Shown here in pieces: positions 11,092 through 22,954 of a stretch of DNA of 64,000 nucleotides. The stretch is from Gordius sp. MW1 (taxonomy: Eukaryota > Nematomorpha > Gordioida > Gordea > Gordiidae), in assembly GCA_964036665.1 (NCBI GenBank), contig OZ038531.1, forward strand, positions 124,001 through 188,000, read 5' to 3'. The position numbers were made by a program, and so were the translations under genes. Under the pieces are notes generated by a model. It searched no databases and was not told the DNA's origin. It saw nothing but the letters and a program-made list of their open reading frames with translations. How positions within the stretch are numbered: position 1 is the stretch's first letter; each line of letters starts with the position of its first letter.

Positions 11092-12259
11092 GGTATGCCT
11101 AGAGACCTGCACGGGCGGCCCGAGGCCCGGCCCGGCCCGGAAAAGCCCGGGCCCGGCCGGGCCCGGGCCGGGCTCGGGCCTTAAATTTTTAGGCTTTAAA
11201 ATTCCGGGCCGGGCCGGGCCTAATTTATAAATTATAGGCCCGGCCCGGAATAATCTAGAAGAGTCTAAGTAGTCTTTTATTCTGTTTAAAACAATCTATA
11301 ATATTTCAAAAAATAATTACAAGTTATTGAATCTGTTAAACACTTATTTATTCATTTCGCGCTTATTCTAATATACAAACAATTAAGTAGGGAACAAAAA
11401 AATCTACTGCTAATAGCTGAAAATATTCAAAAAGAATTTTATAAAAAAGAAAATCTTAGAGAAAAGAGTGAAGTATGGAAAAGATTATAAGAAAATAAAT
11501 TTTGTTTTTTGTAAGATTTGCAGGAATGTGTTATCCTATAATTCCTGCTCATCAGGCAATATTTATGTTAGTTTTGATAATGCTTAATATAGAACACCCA
11601 TCTCCAAAAACATAAATGCTGTAAAGAAGGCCAAGAAAATAAAAATTGGACAATTTCCTATGCAAGCTACTTTTAATAAAACTTACAAATCCTGCAAAAA
11701 TCAAAAAAGATCTCATATCCTCAATAGCCCAATTTTGTTGAATAAATATGGCATGAAACATCTTCTATGAAGAAAGAGGTAGAGGAAAATGAAGTTGACA
11801 CCAACACAAAGTTAAAGATTAATGAGAAGAAAAAAAATTATCGGATTGGTCGAAAGACCACAGTGGTCATTTCCAGCGCTTAGCCCTCTTGTTTGTAAGA
11901 TTTTTCGACACCTGATTTGGCCTCGAGTGAGAGGTGTTTTTCGTCAGCTGGCCGCATTTATGAAGAGCGGAGAACAAATCTAAAACACGGAAATTTTTGA
12001 TGCCTGTGTTTTTTGCATCAAAATAGATTTTTATCCCTTTATAATTTTTTTATGTGCGTTTTAAATTTTTTATTAAAATTCAGTTTGATTAAGTTTCTGA
12101 AAGTACCAAAATTCCGGGCCGGGCCCGGGCCGGGCTCGGGCCTTGTTTTTAAAGATGCTAAAATACGGGCCCGGGCCGGGCCTATTTCCCCATTTTAATT
12201 CCGGGCCCGTGCCGGGCCGGGCCTTAAAAAAATTGATTTTGCAGGTCTCTAGGTATGCC
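11092..12259. mobile_element. hAT element with perfect 8-bp target duplication and GC-rich subterminal repeats
   Basis: The element runs 11100-12251. Its 12-bp TIR is TAGAGACCTGCA / TGCAGGTCTCTA, and it is flanked on both sides by GGTATGCC (11092-11099 and 12252-12259), a perfect 8-bp duplication as hAT transposases make. Both ends carry dense CCCGGGCC/GGGCCGGGC repeats (about 11110-11250 and 12110-12225), in sharp contrast to the AT-rich surroundings. Near 11505-11560 the plus strand reads CKICRNVLSYNS, a possible remnant of a BED zinc finger. No transposase core remains. Confidence 0.85.
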
Positions 12260-13078
12260 CCACTATGACCGTAGTGCAAAGTCCCAGGCATTTTGGACAG
12301 GGTAAAGATTCTCCCTTTTAAAAAACGGTATAAGTCATTTTTATCATCAGCCCCCCTTTACCATTTATCATGTTGTCAGCCAAAACTTAATTTACTTATA
12401 CTTATTTACATATTAGAGATTCCTGTAACATTTGATATTAATGACTCGCACCTCAATGTTTAACGAGATACTTTTTAATATATACCTTCGAGTAGAATCG
12501 AGTTAAACTTAAATGAATATTAAAAAGCTTAAGTTTTTTGGGTCTAACTCCTGGCGGGCGGGGGCTAAACTAAAAATTCAGCCGTCTACCCCATGTGGAA
12601 TATAAAATTTATATATTATGCAATACATGATATATTTTTAATTCAAATCTTCATATCTGTGATTATTATATTTTTTGCCTTTGTAAGCCGTAAATATGCA
12701 GTAGTTATATTTGCTATGATATTTTGACTGATCCAAATTTTAAAAAACATTAAAGTAAACAAATATAACACAACTTATTTTAATGCGTCACACGACAGTA
12801 CCGGACACAAGATGACAGTTTTTCCAAAAGTCCCAGGGACGTAAGATTGCATAGCACTTGATATATATTCTTGCACAAGGAGCTTATTGATCAACTGTAT
12901 ATTGATTTTGCTATGCTTTGTATTTACAATTTGAAGGGCACTGTAGGTTGTACCTAGAATATAGGACCACTCGTTCAAAATTAAAACTAGGCATTTATTT
13001 GTCGAAATTTCTAATCTTAGAGCTATTGAGTACGCGTGTTCCAGTCCTCTGTCATGATCCCAAAGAGCGAGCTATAAG
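12260..13078. other. Mostly non-coding; one unexplained open frame on the minus strand
   Basis: The minus-strand frame 12775-12978 (67 codons, NEWSYILGTTYSALQIV...GKTVILCPVLSCDALK) has a more balanced composition than its surroundings and ends at a stop. It could be an exon or an old pseudogene, but I recognise no domain and found no partner exon. Otherwise no feature is seen. Confidence 0.3.
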
Positions 13079-14139
13079 GTTCAAAGCTAGAGGTGGGCGC
13101 GGGCCGTGAAGTTACGCGTGACCCACCGTGTCACGGTGGGTCACGGCGTGACTGTGAAGAAATTTTAAATTATTAGGCGTGACTGGGCGTGACGGGCCTT
13201 TCCAAAATTTTCCCCGTGCGTGAGTGGGAGGGAACACAAATTTCCATAAATCACGGAAATTTTAATTTTTAAAATTGTTTTTTATTAATATAAATTTGCA
13301 GATTTATAATAAAAAATATATATGTTATTTATTATTTAATTTAATTTAGTTTTTTTAAAAAAAAGATTAGTTTTGAAAACAAAAAATCTTTCGCATTTTA
13401 TAAACAACATCCGAGTGAACCTATTTTTACTTTTGCTAGCTTTTTCTTTTAAAATTTATATGTTCAAATTCAAATCAAATTTATCAACAAAACCAACTAT
13501 TAGCTGTCATAATTCGTCCTACACTCACAAGAAACCTAATAATCTAAATGAAACATTTAGAGAATTTCTAGATGATACTGATGAACCCTCACCATCTATT
13601 GAAGAAAGCTGCGAGGATGAACTTAAAAGATTCATCGCTTAAAAGACAAATAATAATGATAGTATCTTGAAGTTTTGGAAGCATAAAAATTCGTTTCTTT
13701 TTTTGAAAAAATTAGCGAGTAAAATTTTATCCGCCCCTGCAAGTTCGGCATCTAGTGAAAGATTGTTTTCTGTAGCCAATCGCTTGTTGGAGGAAAGGTG
13801 TACTCAATTAAAATCAAAAAATATGGATATTATTCTTTTTTTTAAATAAAAATTTCGATTTATAAATTGTATTTATTTTTTGTTATGGAATTATAGAAAT
13901 AAATAGAATAAATTCAAAAAAGTGTACAAGTATAGGTTACCAATTTTGAAAAATTTAAAAACACCGTGAATTTTCGGGCGTGACGTGCGTGAATCAAAAT
14001 ATTGCCTTTCGTGAGCGGGCGGGTCGGGTCAAAAAATTTTTTGTGGTAAGCGTGAGTGGGCGTGAATTTTTTTTAATACCACCGTGAGTGGGCGGGCCGT
14101 GAATAAAAAATTAGGCCCGCGCCCACCTCTAGTTCAAAC
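13079..14139. mobile_element. Internally deleted hAT element
   Basis: The TIRs are TAGAGGTGGGCGCGGGCC (from 13088) and GGCCCGCGCCCACCTCTA (to 14131). The flanking octamers GTTCAAAG (13079-13086) and GTTCAAAC (14132-14139) match at 7 of 8 bases, as expected for a hAT target duplication. Subterminal regions are packed with GTGAC, GGGCGTGA and GTGAGTGGGCG repeats. The inside keeps only the C-terminal part of the transposase on the plus strand. Confidence 0.85.
13457..13849 (+). pseudogene. hAT transposase C-terminus (dimerisation domain)
   Basis: The frame ending at 13849 contains LASKILSAPASSASSERLFS followed by VANRLLEERC. This is the conserved hAT C-terminal dimerisation motif ('ASSAxSERxFS...R..L'). 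The upstream frame to 13642 (DDTDEPSPSIEESCEDELKR) is the preceding part of the same protein and runs into a stop at about 13640. The catalytic core is absent, so this copy cannot make an active transposase. It lies inside the TIR-bounded element at 13088-14131. Confidence 0.8.
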
Positions 14140-15752
14140 CACTTATGGCAAGATCAAGTGAGAACCTGGCTGGAGAATTCTATCAACGGCTACAAAAATG
14201 AGCTCACTAGCAGACACTCGCTAAGACCTTAGGTTAAAATGTTCACCCGCACCCTAGCTCAATAAAGCTATCTTTTATAATATCAAAAAGATAACTATTG
14301 GAGCGCAACAAGGCCAGCATCCAATCCATTTTCTAGAGGTTATAGGAACTTAGGTACTTAGATTGCAACTAGAACAAGCGTAAAGGGTGATTCGTTCAAT
14401 TTTATGACGCATTTTATTTTTGTTATGGATTGATTTATAAAAAAAGAAATATGACGAATGAGATTAAGAAAGCTGAACTTATGACCAAAATACCGCTGTG
14501 ACAAGTAGTGTTGCGTGGAGTAGAAATGTTAAATTTGATATTAAGATTGTTTCCAGAGAACTTTTAAATAATTTAGCATTCCCTTTGGTTTTAGTTGATT
14601 TTGAAGAGGTGATGATGTGTGGCATCGTAGTTTGGGAGAGTTTAACGGATGTCTATTTTAGTTTCCCGTATGATTTTATACCAAACATTAGAATGATATG
14701 ACCGCCTATTAGAGAGTCAGGATGATTTTGTTACTTTTTTGACTTAAAAGATGTTCAGTTTTCTGGTTAATCTGGGGTTGTATCCCCCTCTTCAAATCTG
14801 TGAAAGAGTTTTTGATCCTGCCAAGCGACAGTCTCATTTTGATGAAGACGTCTTAAATTTTGAGCCAGGTTGTAGTCAGGCTAGGCTCTAATGGGGCCCA
14901 AAAATAAAATATAATCGAGCATTAATATGGGGAAAATTTTTTATTTAGTTCCCTGAAAGTCAAGACCAAAGACGAAAAAGAGATTTTTGGTGTTGGGTCA
15001 GGGTCACAGAAACTAATTCAAACAGCGGCCATTATTCGGACAAATGGTCTCTGCCCGGGAGGAAACAAATTAAATTATACAGCAGTCATTGTTTTATGGG
15101 ACATTTATAGTAAAATCAGTGTTGCAAAAATTATCAATTGAGTGTTACAAAAGCAAAAAAATAACTGTTTAAAATAGTGGTCATAAAAATAAAACAGAAT
15201 TTTGGCCTTGGGCTGCGGTCAGACAAATTAAATTTAAACAGCGGACTTTATTTATTTTAACCAAATATTCATCAGAAATGTCATTTTCCTTTATAAACCA
15301 ACAAGTTGTGCATGACCGACACGATTGACATTGACACTGCATTTTTCCATATATTGCAGAGTGAATATATGAGGACTTAAGCGAAGAGGGGGTGGGGGGG
15401 CAGGATTAGGCAGAGCAGATACACCCCCACAAAATTTTAATATTATTTGTATAATGAAATTAGGGACAATAAATACCTCATTTTACACATCCCTAAACCA
15501 TCATCCATAGTAATTTAACTATATTTTTAAGGTTTTTTGATTATTTTTTAAAAAGTGATTAGCAGATAGATTGTTTAGAATATTGTCGCCATTGGTAAAA
15601 TTAATTAAAAACTTAAGTATTTTTATCTCAATTATAATATTGTTGGTGATGTTTTAATCAAATTCAAAGGTAAAAATATTTGAAAGTTGAAATAAAAAAA
15701 ATGCTGAAGCTTAGATATATTTTACTAACAATAACTAAGGGTTAATAGAATA
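14140..15752. other. Non-coding AT-rich DNA
   Basis: No supported gene. The segment 14140-14290 has a more balanced composition, like 12950-13080 on the other side of the hAT insertion, and may be its interrupted continuation, but no protein is recognisable. A G-run lies near 15390. Confidence 0.4.
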
Positions 15753-15907
15753 ATGGGCGTAGCCAGGCTTTGGATTAAAGGAGGCAATAATGATTTTGGG
15801 AGGGCAAAATGAATTTTTATGAAATTTTAGCCATAATTATATTAAATCTAAAGGCCTTTTGATTTAGAGTGGGGAGCGGCCGTCCCTGCCTCCCCCTGGC
15901 TACGCCC
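15753..15907. repeat. GGGCGTAGCC-type TIR element (MITE)
   Basis: Starts ATGGGCGTAGCCAGGC and ends CCCCTGGCTACGCCC, with the shared internal GGAGGCAATAATGATTTTGG. Confidence 0.8.
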
Positions 15908-18725
15908 TAGAATATATTTGTAAATAAATTATCTACAAAAAGATTAAAAAATGACCATTTATAACTATTTTTCAAACCATTTTGTTAAGGAAGTAATAAA
16001 TATAATGGGTATGTTGCGGTGCGGGGGAAATAGGTTAAAAGAATATAATGAATTTTTATTAATTCGTGCCTTGTTCTTAGTTCAAAGAGAAACTTAACAA
16101 ATATTAAGTTTTTGCTGATAACGGCTAACTACAAATGGACAAAAATAAAATATACTATTTAAAATTAATCTTTAATAAAATGGTTGAATAGGCTACACAC
16201 ATATTTAGGAGTGACATATAGGGGGAAAAATAGAAGTGAGTTGCTAGTCGTTTTATAAAGCAAGCGGCCTCGAGGTATAAAACTATTATGATGGAAAAGC
16301 AAAGTATCACATTTATTTTAGAGCTTGTCCCATCATCAGACAATCTGTTGTCTTGCTTTTGTTGTATACAAATTAAGACTTCCTTCCTCTTTAACCATTT
16401 ATCAACGTAAAAATTGTTGGTTATCAACATAGCCCCTGAGGGGTGTCTTTCATTGCATATTTATATAATATTTATAATTAATAAGTTTGTCGATAATTCT
16501 AACAAAAAATTTAGATTTAACAGCATAAACTTGCATTCCTGTAATGTCCTTTGATCAATTGCAAAAAAATATGAAAAAGAGACAAAAAAAGTGTTTGTTA
16601 ATATGGAAAATGATTCATTATAAACTAATTATTGCCTTGTGTTGTATGGTTATTGTAAAGAAAAAGAGCACAAAAAAAATTGCGAAATAAATTTTTTAAC
16701 TACTATATCACAGTCTTTATTGATCAAATTCCATGTTTGCATATTTAAATTAATATTTAATTAGGGTTCTGATATCAAAGCATATAATAATAATTTGCAT
16801 CTATTTAAACTCCCTTTTACTCAAACAAATTGGATATGAATGGCGCTGTATTCTCTCTAAGAAAAAAATATTAATTTTTATCAATTTGCATAGGCAAAAT
16901 AAAAATGAAAATATATTTTTGAATTATATAATTCGTTATAAAATATAAAAAATAAGTTTCATTAAAAAATGATTAAATTTTGTTGTTTTGTTCAACCTTT
17001 ATTCGAAGCTTTAACTATATGTCACGTATTTTTTTTTTAAATTTTTTCGAAATTAATTTATTTTGCATGATTATAAAAAATTGTCATTATCACCATTATT
17101 TAAATCAAAAAAATTTTAGATCTTATATAAATATATTTTAATCTCTCTCTTGGATAAATAAATGTTGAAATTATATAAATAAATTACACTTTTTTAAAAC
17201 ATAATATTGTATAAGTTGTCTCTTAATTTTAACTTTTATTAAAATTATGCAAGAGCTTTTATGCTATGAATATGGTTAGGTAATTTATTATAAACTTTTT
17301 TATGAAATTAATTGTTTAAAAAATAAATTATCAAAACACTTATTAGCATTAACTCCATGCTTACCAATGTATATAACAATTTAAGTGAGGTCTTTAAACT
17401 TTATTTTAATTGCAAAACAAAAATTGTATCTTTAAAATCAAAACAACTATGTAATAAATGTTTTTATGGTCTTAATGAACTCAAAAATTAAAACATTTTC
17501 CACTTGACGTTCTATGTCTTGGTGTCTTTCAGTCACCGACATTTTTGATGGGCATCACGAAGCGTTCTCTTTAAAACACATTTATTTATTTAATTTATCT
17601 ACCTGGTAAACAACATCAGACTCACAAGTTTTATAAGTGAGCCAAGCCTGTTAGTCTGAGGCAGGGGATCTAATTCAAACTAAACACCGAACAAAGAAGA
17701 CATTATGAGTAACAAGACAAAATAAACCACGTTTAATTTTAACAAACTTCCCGTGAGGACTTAATGAATGACCAGGTGAAATGTATAATCTCATAATTTT
17801 TTCCATGTTAATCAATTAAGTAAGGTGTGAGAGTTAATTGTCCCCTTTGTCGGTCATCTAAGGGCTACCGCTTCCCACACAAGAGACAATTCAAAATGGA
17901 ACTTATTTTTTACTAATAAATACTTACCTTTAGATAATCCTTGACCATGGTTGTCATCATTTCTAAGAAATTAACTTAAACGCCCATTAATAAACATTTC
18001 TGGCGCTAAAAACTCACTCTTACCTAACAATGCAAGATGCATATTTTTTTACTGTTTCAAATTTCATTTCACCATAAAATATTGGATCAATATAAAAGTG
18101 AATGAAACCACAATTTGCACCTGGGCTGCTGAGCATAGGGAAATCGATCGTATAAATCCCAGACCTCCCTCGCCTCCTCGGTCTTTAGTTGTTTCCTTCT
18201 TTCATCGAGGCATGCCATCCATTTATATTGACCACAGAAGGGGGGGGGGGGGGGAGCCAGCTTTTATTTGCTTTTAAATTGAAAGGAGACGGATACTACA
18301 CGTACACCTATTACTAAGGCCCCCCCCCCCCTTACATAGATTACGTTAGCAGCCTGACTGATTAATATACCCTAAATGGGCATTGAGATCCTTTTCTGCA
18401 TTATAATCCAAGGGCTAAATTAGCTTAAATTTAAGTACGATTTTCATAGTAATTAAATGTAGCATATCAAGTGCTATAAGATAGAAAGTTTTAAATGTTT
18501 AATACAAACATCAAATTACCATGAAAAAATGTTTATTTTGTCTGAATGCAGTTTTTTCACATTTTAGCAAGGTCTTATAAATTATTAAAGTAATGCGGGA
18601 GGGTAGTAAATTTTTTTTAATTTGAAATTTTATACTTGGTTATTTCAGAAAGGAGAGAAAATTACAGTAGTAATTATAGTTAAACAAGTTACACACTTTT
18701 AATTACTATCCCTCATAAAATACCT
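15908..18725. other. Long non-coding AT-rich region downstream of FoxB
   Basis: About 2.8 kb with no supported coding region. The frame 16155-16430 (minus) lacks recognisable features. A run of about 15 G at 18239-18254 and a C-run near 18320 are homopolymers. The region could hold regulatory DNA for FoxB, but nothing in the sequence shows this. Confidence 0.4.
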
Positions 18726-18890
18726 CATGGGCGTAGCCAAGGGGCAGGGGGGGGGCGGCGGCTGCCCCCCTTTAAATCCAATTTTTTTTTGAAATTTATT
18801 CGAAATTATGGCTAAAAATTGTAAAAATGATCATTTTGCCCCTCCCTAATCATTATTGCCACCCTCTAACCCCAATGCTGGCTACGCCCA
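18726..18890. repeat. GGGCGTAGCC-type TIR element (MITE) downstream of FoxB
   Basis: Starts CATGGGCGTAGCCAAGGGGC and ends ATGCTGGCTACGCCCA. It lies about 180 bp beyond the FoxB stop codon, just past the likely poly(A) signal. Confidence 0.8.
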
Positions 18891-18932
18891 CTAATTTAAA
18901 TTTTAACCAAAATTCCAAATCTTATACACATC

Positions 18933-18938
18933 TTTATT
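18933..18938 (-). terminator. Candidate poly(A) signal of FoxB
   Basis: AATAAA on the minus strand, about 130 nt beyond the FoxB stop codon. It is a plausible cleavage signal, but the hexamer is common in AT-rich DNA. Confidence 0.4.
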
Positions 18939-19067
18939 GTTCGTCATTATGAATAAATAGCTGACAATGTACACAGGCGCGATTGAAATAAATATAACAT
19001 ACGTATTATTACATATGTGGAAGTTTCACGGGTTATACATATTATGCTGTGAGAAGAAGATCTGTAC

Positions 19068-19952
19068 TCAATTAATGACTAAAGGCCTGAAATGATTAAA
19101 TCTCCATAGGGCAGGGAAAGTGTTGAAAAATATATTGGGAGGCGTTGGAGTTGGGCTTTTTATTAACGAATCTATGGAAAAGGATGATTTGAAAGAAGTT
19201 GTGATAGCCTTTGGCTTGTCTTCTCTTCCCCTGCCCATTATGCGATCTATGGAAAATGGGTTGTCCTCGCGTTTAATCGGGGAATACACGTTTCCACACT
19301 TTTTGCCCTGCGATTTTTCCTCTATCGCGTAATCCCCCGTTACATAATAATGACTCAATTTGCGGTATAAGTAGGCGTCGTAAGTTGGGCCTGTTAAGCA
19401 GTACCCTGTCGGTATTGGGCAACACGATGGGTTTTCAGTGAGGTCAATTGCTTTATCATCTCCTTTCGTCTCTTTTGGTTGCGAGTGTTGTGCTGCCGAC
19501 CCGTATTCACTTTCAATCGCGTCTAAGTCCAAGTTTGGGATCGGAATGGGGGATTGATAAGCCAAGTCTGGTGCAGAGGGATAATTATCCGACTTACAAA
19601 AACCATCGTCGGCATTGAGAGAACGCCTTTCACCTTTAAACCTCTTTCTTCGTCTGAGAAAACTCCCATTTTCAAACATATCCCCACACTTGGGATGCAA
19701 AGCCCAAAAACTACCTTTACCAGCCCGTGGCACTCTTACGAAGCAATCGTTGAATGATAGGTTGTGCCTGAGCGAATTTTGCCATTTCCGCGCGTTTTTG
19801 CGGTAGTAAGGAAATTTGGCCATTATGAATTGGTATATTTCGCTGAGCGGTAACATTTTATCGCGCGAACTTTGGATGGCCATCGCGGTTAAACTTATGT
19901 AACTGTAGGGTGGCTTGGCACCGCCGTATGTTTCTCTCAATGGTCTCGGCAT
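19068..19952 (-). CDS. FoxB: Forkhead transcription factor FoxB (fd96C-like)
   Basis: A 294-residue nuclear DNA-binding protein. The forkhead (winged-helix) domain covers about residues 13-106 ([17 protein letters not shown] ... [12 protein letters not shown]), with the recognition-helix signature [15 protein letters not shown]. The N-terminus [11 protein letters not shown] and [17 protein letters not shown] are diagnostic of FoxB. Two motifs resembling eh1 Groucho-binding peptides follow: FSIDRIMG (about 233-240) and FSIDSLIK (about 258-265), suggesting repression. An in-frame upstream Met (19979) would add MFFSYTDKP, but that stretch is the pyrimidine tract and CAG of a splice acceptor (TTTTTCTCTTACACAG, exon edge 19960), so MPRP is chosen as start, eight bases into the exon. 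An upstream non-coding exon is therefore expected beyond 19960. The loop before AGKGSFW is shorter than in relatives. Confidence 0.93.
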   Translation of the reverse strand: MPRPLRETYGGAKPPYSYISLTAMAIQSSRDKMLPLSEIYQFIMAKFPYYRKNARKWQNSLRHNLSFNDCFVRVPRAGKGSFWALHPKCGDMFENGSFLRRRKRFKGERRSLNADDGFCKSDNYPSAPDLAYQSPIPIPNLDLDAIESEYGSAAQHSQPKETKGDDKAIDLTENPSCCPIPTGYCLTGPTYDAYLYRKLSHYYVTGDYAIEEKSQGKKCGNVYSPIKREDNPFSIDRIMGRGREDKPKAITTSFKSSFSIDSLIKSPTPTPPNIFFNTFPALWRFNHFRPLVIN

Positions 19953-19960
19953 TGGTTTGT

Positions 19961-21451
19961 CTGTGTAAGAGAAAAACATAACTAAGGTTAATTTTTGTCA
20001 AAATTGTATACTGTGATAGCGTTAGTTTTTTGAAAGTAGCCGTGAAATACGTTCATGCCTCTCTCTCAATAATTAAGCTAATTAAGTTGTGCTTTTGAAA
20101 ACTGTTAAAAAATGATGCAAGTTTACTCTGTAACGAGAGTTGGCAGAGATAGCTGTCCACTCATTTAATCTTTAATAACTGTTAACAAATTAAATAGTTA
20201 TTGATAAGGCCCCCTCCCTAAGTCACTAACCTATTTTTTACTCCCCTCCCCAAAACAAAATCATTGTAACTACTTTAAGTGTATTACAATACTTTTTACT
20301 ATTGAATGAAATAAGCAAGGATTGATAATAATTTCACAGAAGTTAGTTTTAGTAAATTTAATATGTAAACGTATCTACGCACAAGTCAATTTTTAAAGCC
20401 TTACTCGATGTGTTGGATGTGTGTGAATGTATTGAAAAAATAAAACTAGAAAATGGTAAAAATTATAATCATTACTTTCAAACTGAAAAATACTTTTAAG
20501 GTTAAATTTAACATTTTGTTTTAAAACATATCAAAAATAATACCTGAAGTGGTGACTAGAATTTATGTTGATTAAGTTAGAGGTGGAACCGCGAATTATA
20601 GGAATGAAAACTTTGAGAGATCTTTGTTAATATCTATTATTTACAGATCAATAAAACGTGTTAAAAATTTATCTTATTTAATTTCACTTTTTATAGACTG
20701 GTGTAAATATAGTAAACAACACAATGGTACACAGGCCAGGCTTTATAAACAAACAAAAATAAGGAACTGCCTTTATAGATAGGTATGATGGAAAATATGG
20801 AGAGGAGGCAGCTACCTGCTAACTACTTTAATAGAAAGAAGAATGTCATTTTTGATGGTGTGAGTGAATGAATGGTGTTGGTTGGAATAGACTGAATGGA
20901 GCTGCTAGGTATAGGTATTACATATTAGCTATGGGGCAAATTTATAACTGTTGTCCCACTCACATCGAGTTGCTATTTTCCACTTCATTTATTTCGACTC
21001 AGCATTCAAATCTCAAGAAATTAAAAACATATTTTATGTTACATATAATCCATTTTGTAAAAATAGAAGTTTTAACTAACCTGAAATCATAGATTCTTAC
21101 TTAATATTTAAACTTAATTTACATGATAAATCTGTGAAATTGTAAACGTTTTAAGTATAATTTGGTTAGAGTTGCATGAACGTAGTTATATTTTAATAAG
21201 AGGGGGTCATTGCATTTAAGAAGAAAGGCATGCATGCCTCCTCCATTCTAGGTTCATGCTATTTTTGTTTCTTAATTGATCCAAAAATAGCATATTGAAT
21301 TGAAAAACGCTTAAAATGTTATAAGTTATTTCAATTACAAAAATAAAAAAGTAAATTTCTAAAATTCTTAAATGCTTCGGTTTATAAACGTAACTTGTTT
21401 CGTTTAACCGCTTTGTTATTTAAAAATGACTTGATTTTCAAAATGAAATTA
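19961..21451. other. Upstream region or first intron of FoxB; no gene seen
   Basis: If the acceptor at 19960 is used, this stretch begins inside the first FoxB intron (minus strand). I could not identify the upstream exon or promoter. The 74-codon plus frame at 20868-21092 shows no domain. Confidence 0.35.
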
Positions 21452-21609
21452 CATGGGTGTAACGTAACCAGGATTTTAATTAGAGGGGGGCAGTGATGAT
21501 TTAGGTAGGGGCAAAATAACCATTTTTAGAAATTTTATCCATAATTATTAATTTTAAATACTATTTAGAGGGGGCAGCCGCCCCTCCTTGCCTCCCCCTG
21601 ACTACGCCA
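21452..21609. repeat. GGGCGTAGCC-type TIR element (MITE), diverged
   Basis: Starts CATGGGTGTAACGTAACCAGG-like and ends CCCCCTGACTACGCCA. Internal GAGGGGGGCAGTGATGATTT and GGGGGCAGCCGCCCCTCC match the family. Confidence 0.7.
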
Positions 21610-21968
21610 ATTTGAATCTAAAGCTTTAAATCAATTTAAATAGAGTAGCTCGATTTCGATACAAGCATTCGCATGGGGTAATGAGGGTGATTGACAGCAT
21701 GTCACACACTTTAACAAATTTAAATTATCTATTTATATTACTATGACGACATCAGACCACCCAGCCCACCAGGTGACTACCAGGAATAGAATTTTTTACA
21801 GGAGTTTAATAAATATCACTCACACCTCCTCCCCCCCCCCGAGCTTTCTAAAATTACCCTCACTTTTAAGAATAAAACTCGAAAGATTGACATGTTTAAA
21901 GCTATAAAATAATACCTTACACACCCCCAAATATAATAAAAAACAAAATTTTATATAATCGCCAGATT

Positions 21969-22051
21969 TAAAGCTGTAAAAAAGGGTCGACCGTCAGTCT
22001 TAGTTGAACCTAAGATCGACCAAACAAAACCCGGGCGTTCTAATAACACTA
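21969..22051. repeat. TAGTGTTGTA/GGTCGACC-type MITE, short copy
   Basis: Contains GGGTCGACCGTCAGTCTTAG and GATCGACCAAACAAAACCCG, ending TAATAACACTA. It matches the copy at 25157-25334 but lacks the middle part. Confidence 0.6.
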
Positions 22052-22796
22052 GCCGGACCAAGTTGTACTGCAGAGTATAGTGTGAAGGATCATAAATATC
22101 ACAATTATTATTTAAAATTAAAAGCTAAAATATAAATTATTTTCAATTAGGTATGTCGTATATTATTTTAGAGCAAAATACTTTGATAAATTATTTTTTT
22201 GACAAATCATATGAAGTATTGTAAGGTTTTAATAGATATTTCTGAAGATAGCTTAGCAATTTATTATTTTTTGCATTTGGCAAAAACGCAATGATTATTT
22301 TCGACAAAATTATTTATCTCTCTTGCTACCGCTCTCAATCCTAATACATACTACAATTAAGTTTTTGTTTCACTTAATGAGGAAAATTGAATAAAAGTGT
22401 AACAATTAGTTACGATTTTATAGTCAGGTCCTAGAACCTAACTTATTTATACTGGTGATTTCATTAGTAAACTAATTTAAAAAGCAAGATATCCTTAAAA
22501 ATGGACACCTCTCTAACTACATTAACTCGAATGTAGTTAAGATAGTCAATTAACTTAATCCTTTATTTAATCCGCTAATTAATCATCTTTAAATTGCGCA
22601 CCTTGAGATCAAAGGCAACATGCGCCGCTTTGACAACAAATTGTAGAGTTTGCAAATTAAACTTCGCTAAATGTCATTTTATTTCTATTCAATTATAAGC
22701 CTTATCACATGGGCCTAGCCTGGATTTAAATAAGAAGGGGTGGATTTTTCGATTATGTTAGTAAACAACAGTATGATTTTTGAACGCTTCAACGAT
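22052..22796. other. Non-coding AT-rich DNA
   Basis: No gene, RNA or repeat is supported here. Confidence 0.4.
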
Positions 22797-22954
22797 CATG
22801 GGGGTAGCCAAGGGGCAGGGGGCAGGGAGGGGCGGCTGCCCCACTCTAAAAATTTGTTGAAATTTAACAAAATTATTGCTAAAATTTTAAAAAATGATCA
22901 TTTTGCCCCTCTAAAAATAATTATTGCCCCCCTCTAATTCCAATGCTGGCTACG
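22797..22954. repeat. GGGCGTAGCC-type TIR element (MITE)
   Basis: Starts CATGGGGGTAGCCAAGGGGC and ends CCAATGCTGGCTACG, in the same orientation as the copy at 18726. The short plus frame across it is an artefact of the repeat. Confidence 0.75.

Noticed and set aside
12013-12291. Gly/Pro/Arg-rich frames on both strands
   Set aside because: Translations of the CCCGGGCC subterminal repeats of the hAT element.
19953-19979. Upstream Met of FoxB (MFFSYTDKP extension)
   Set aside because: These bases form a pyrimidine tract and CAG acceptor, and the family starts at MPRP.
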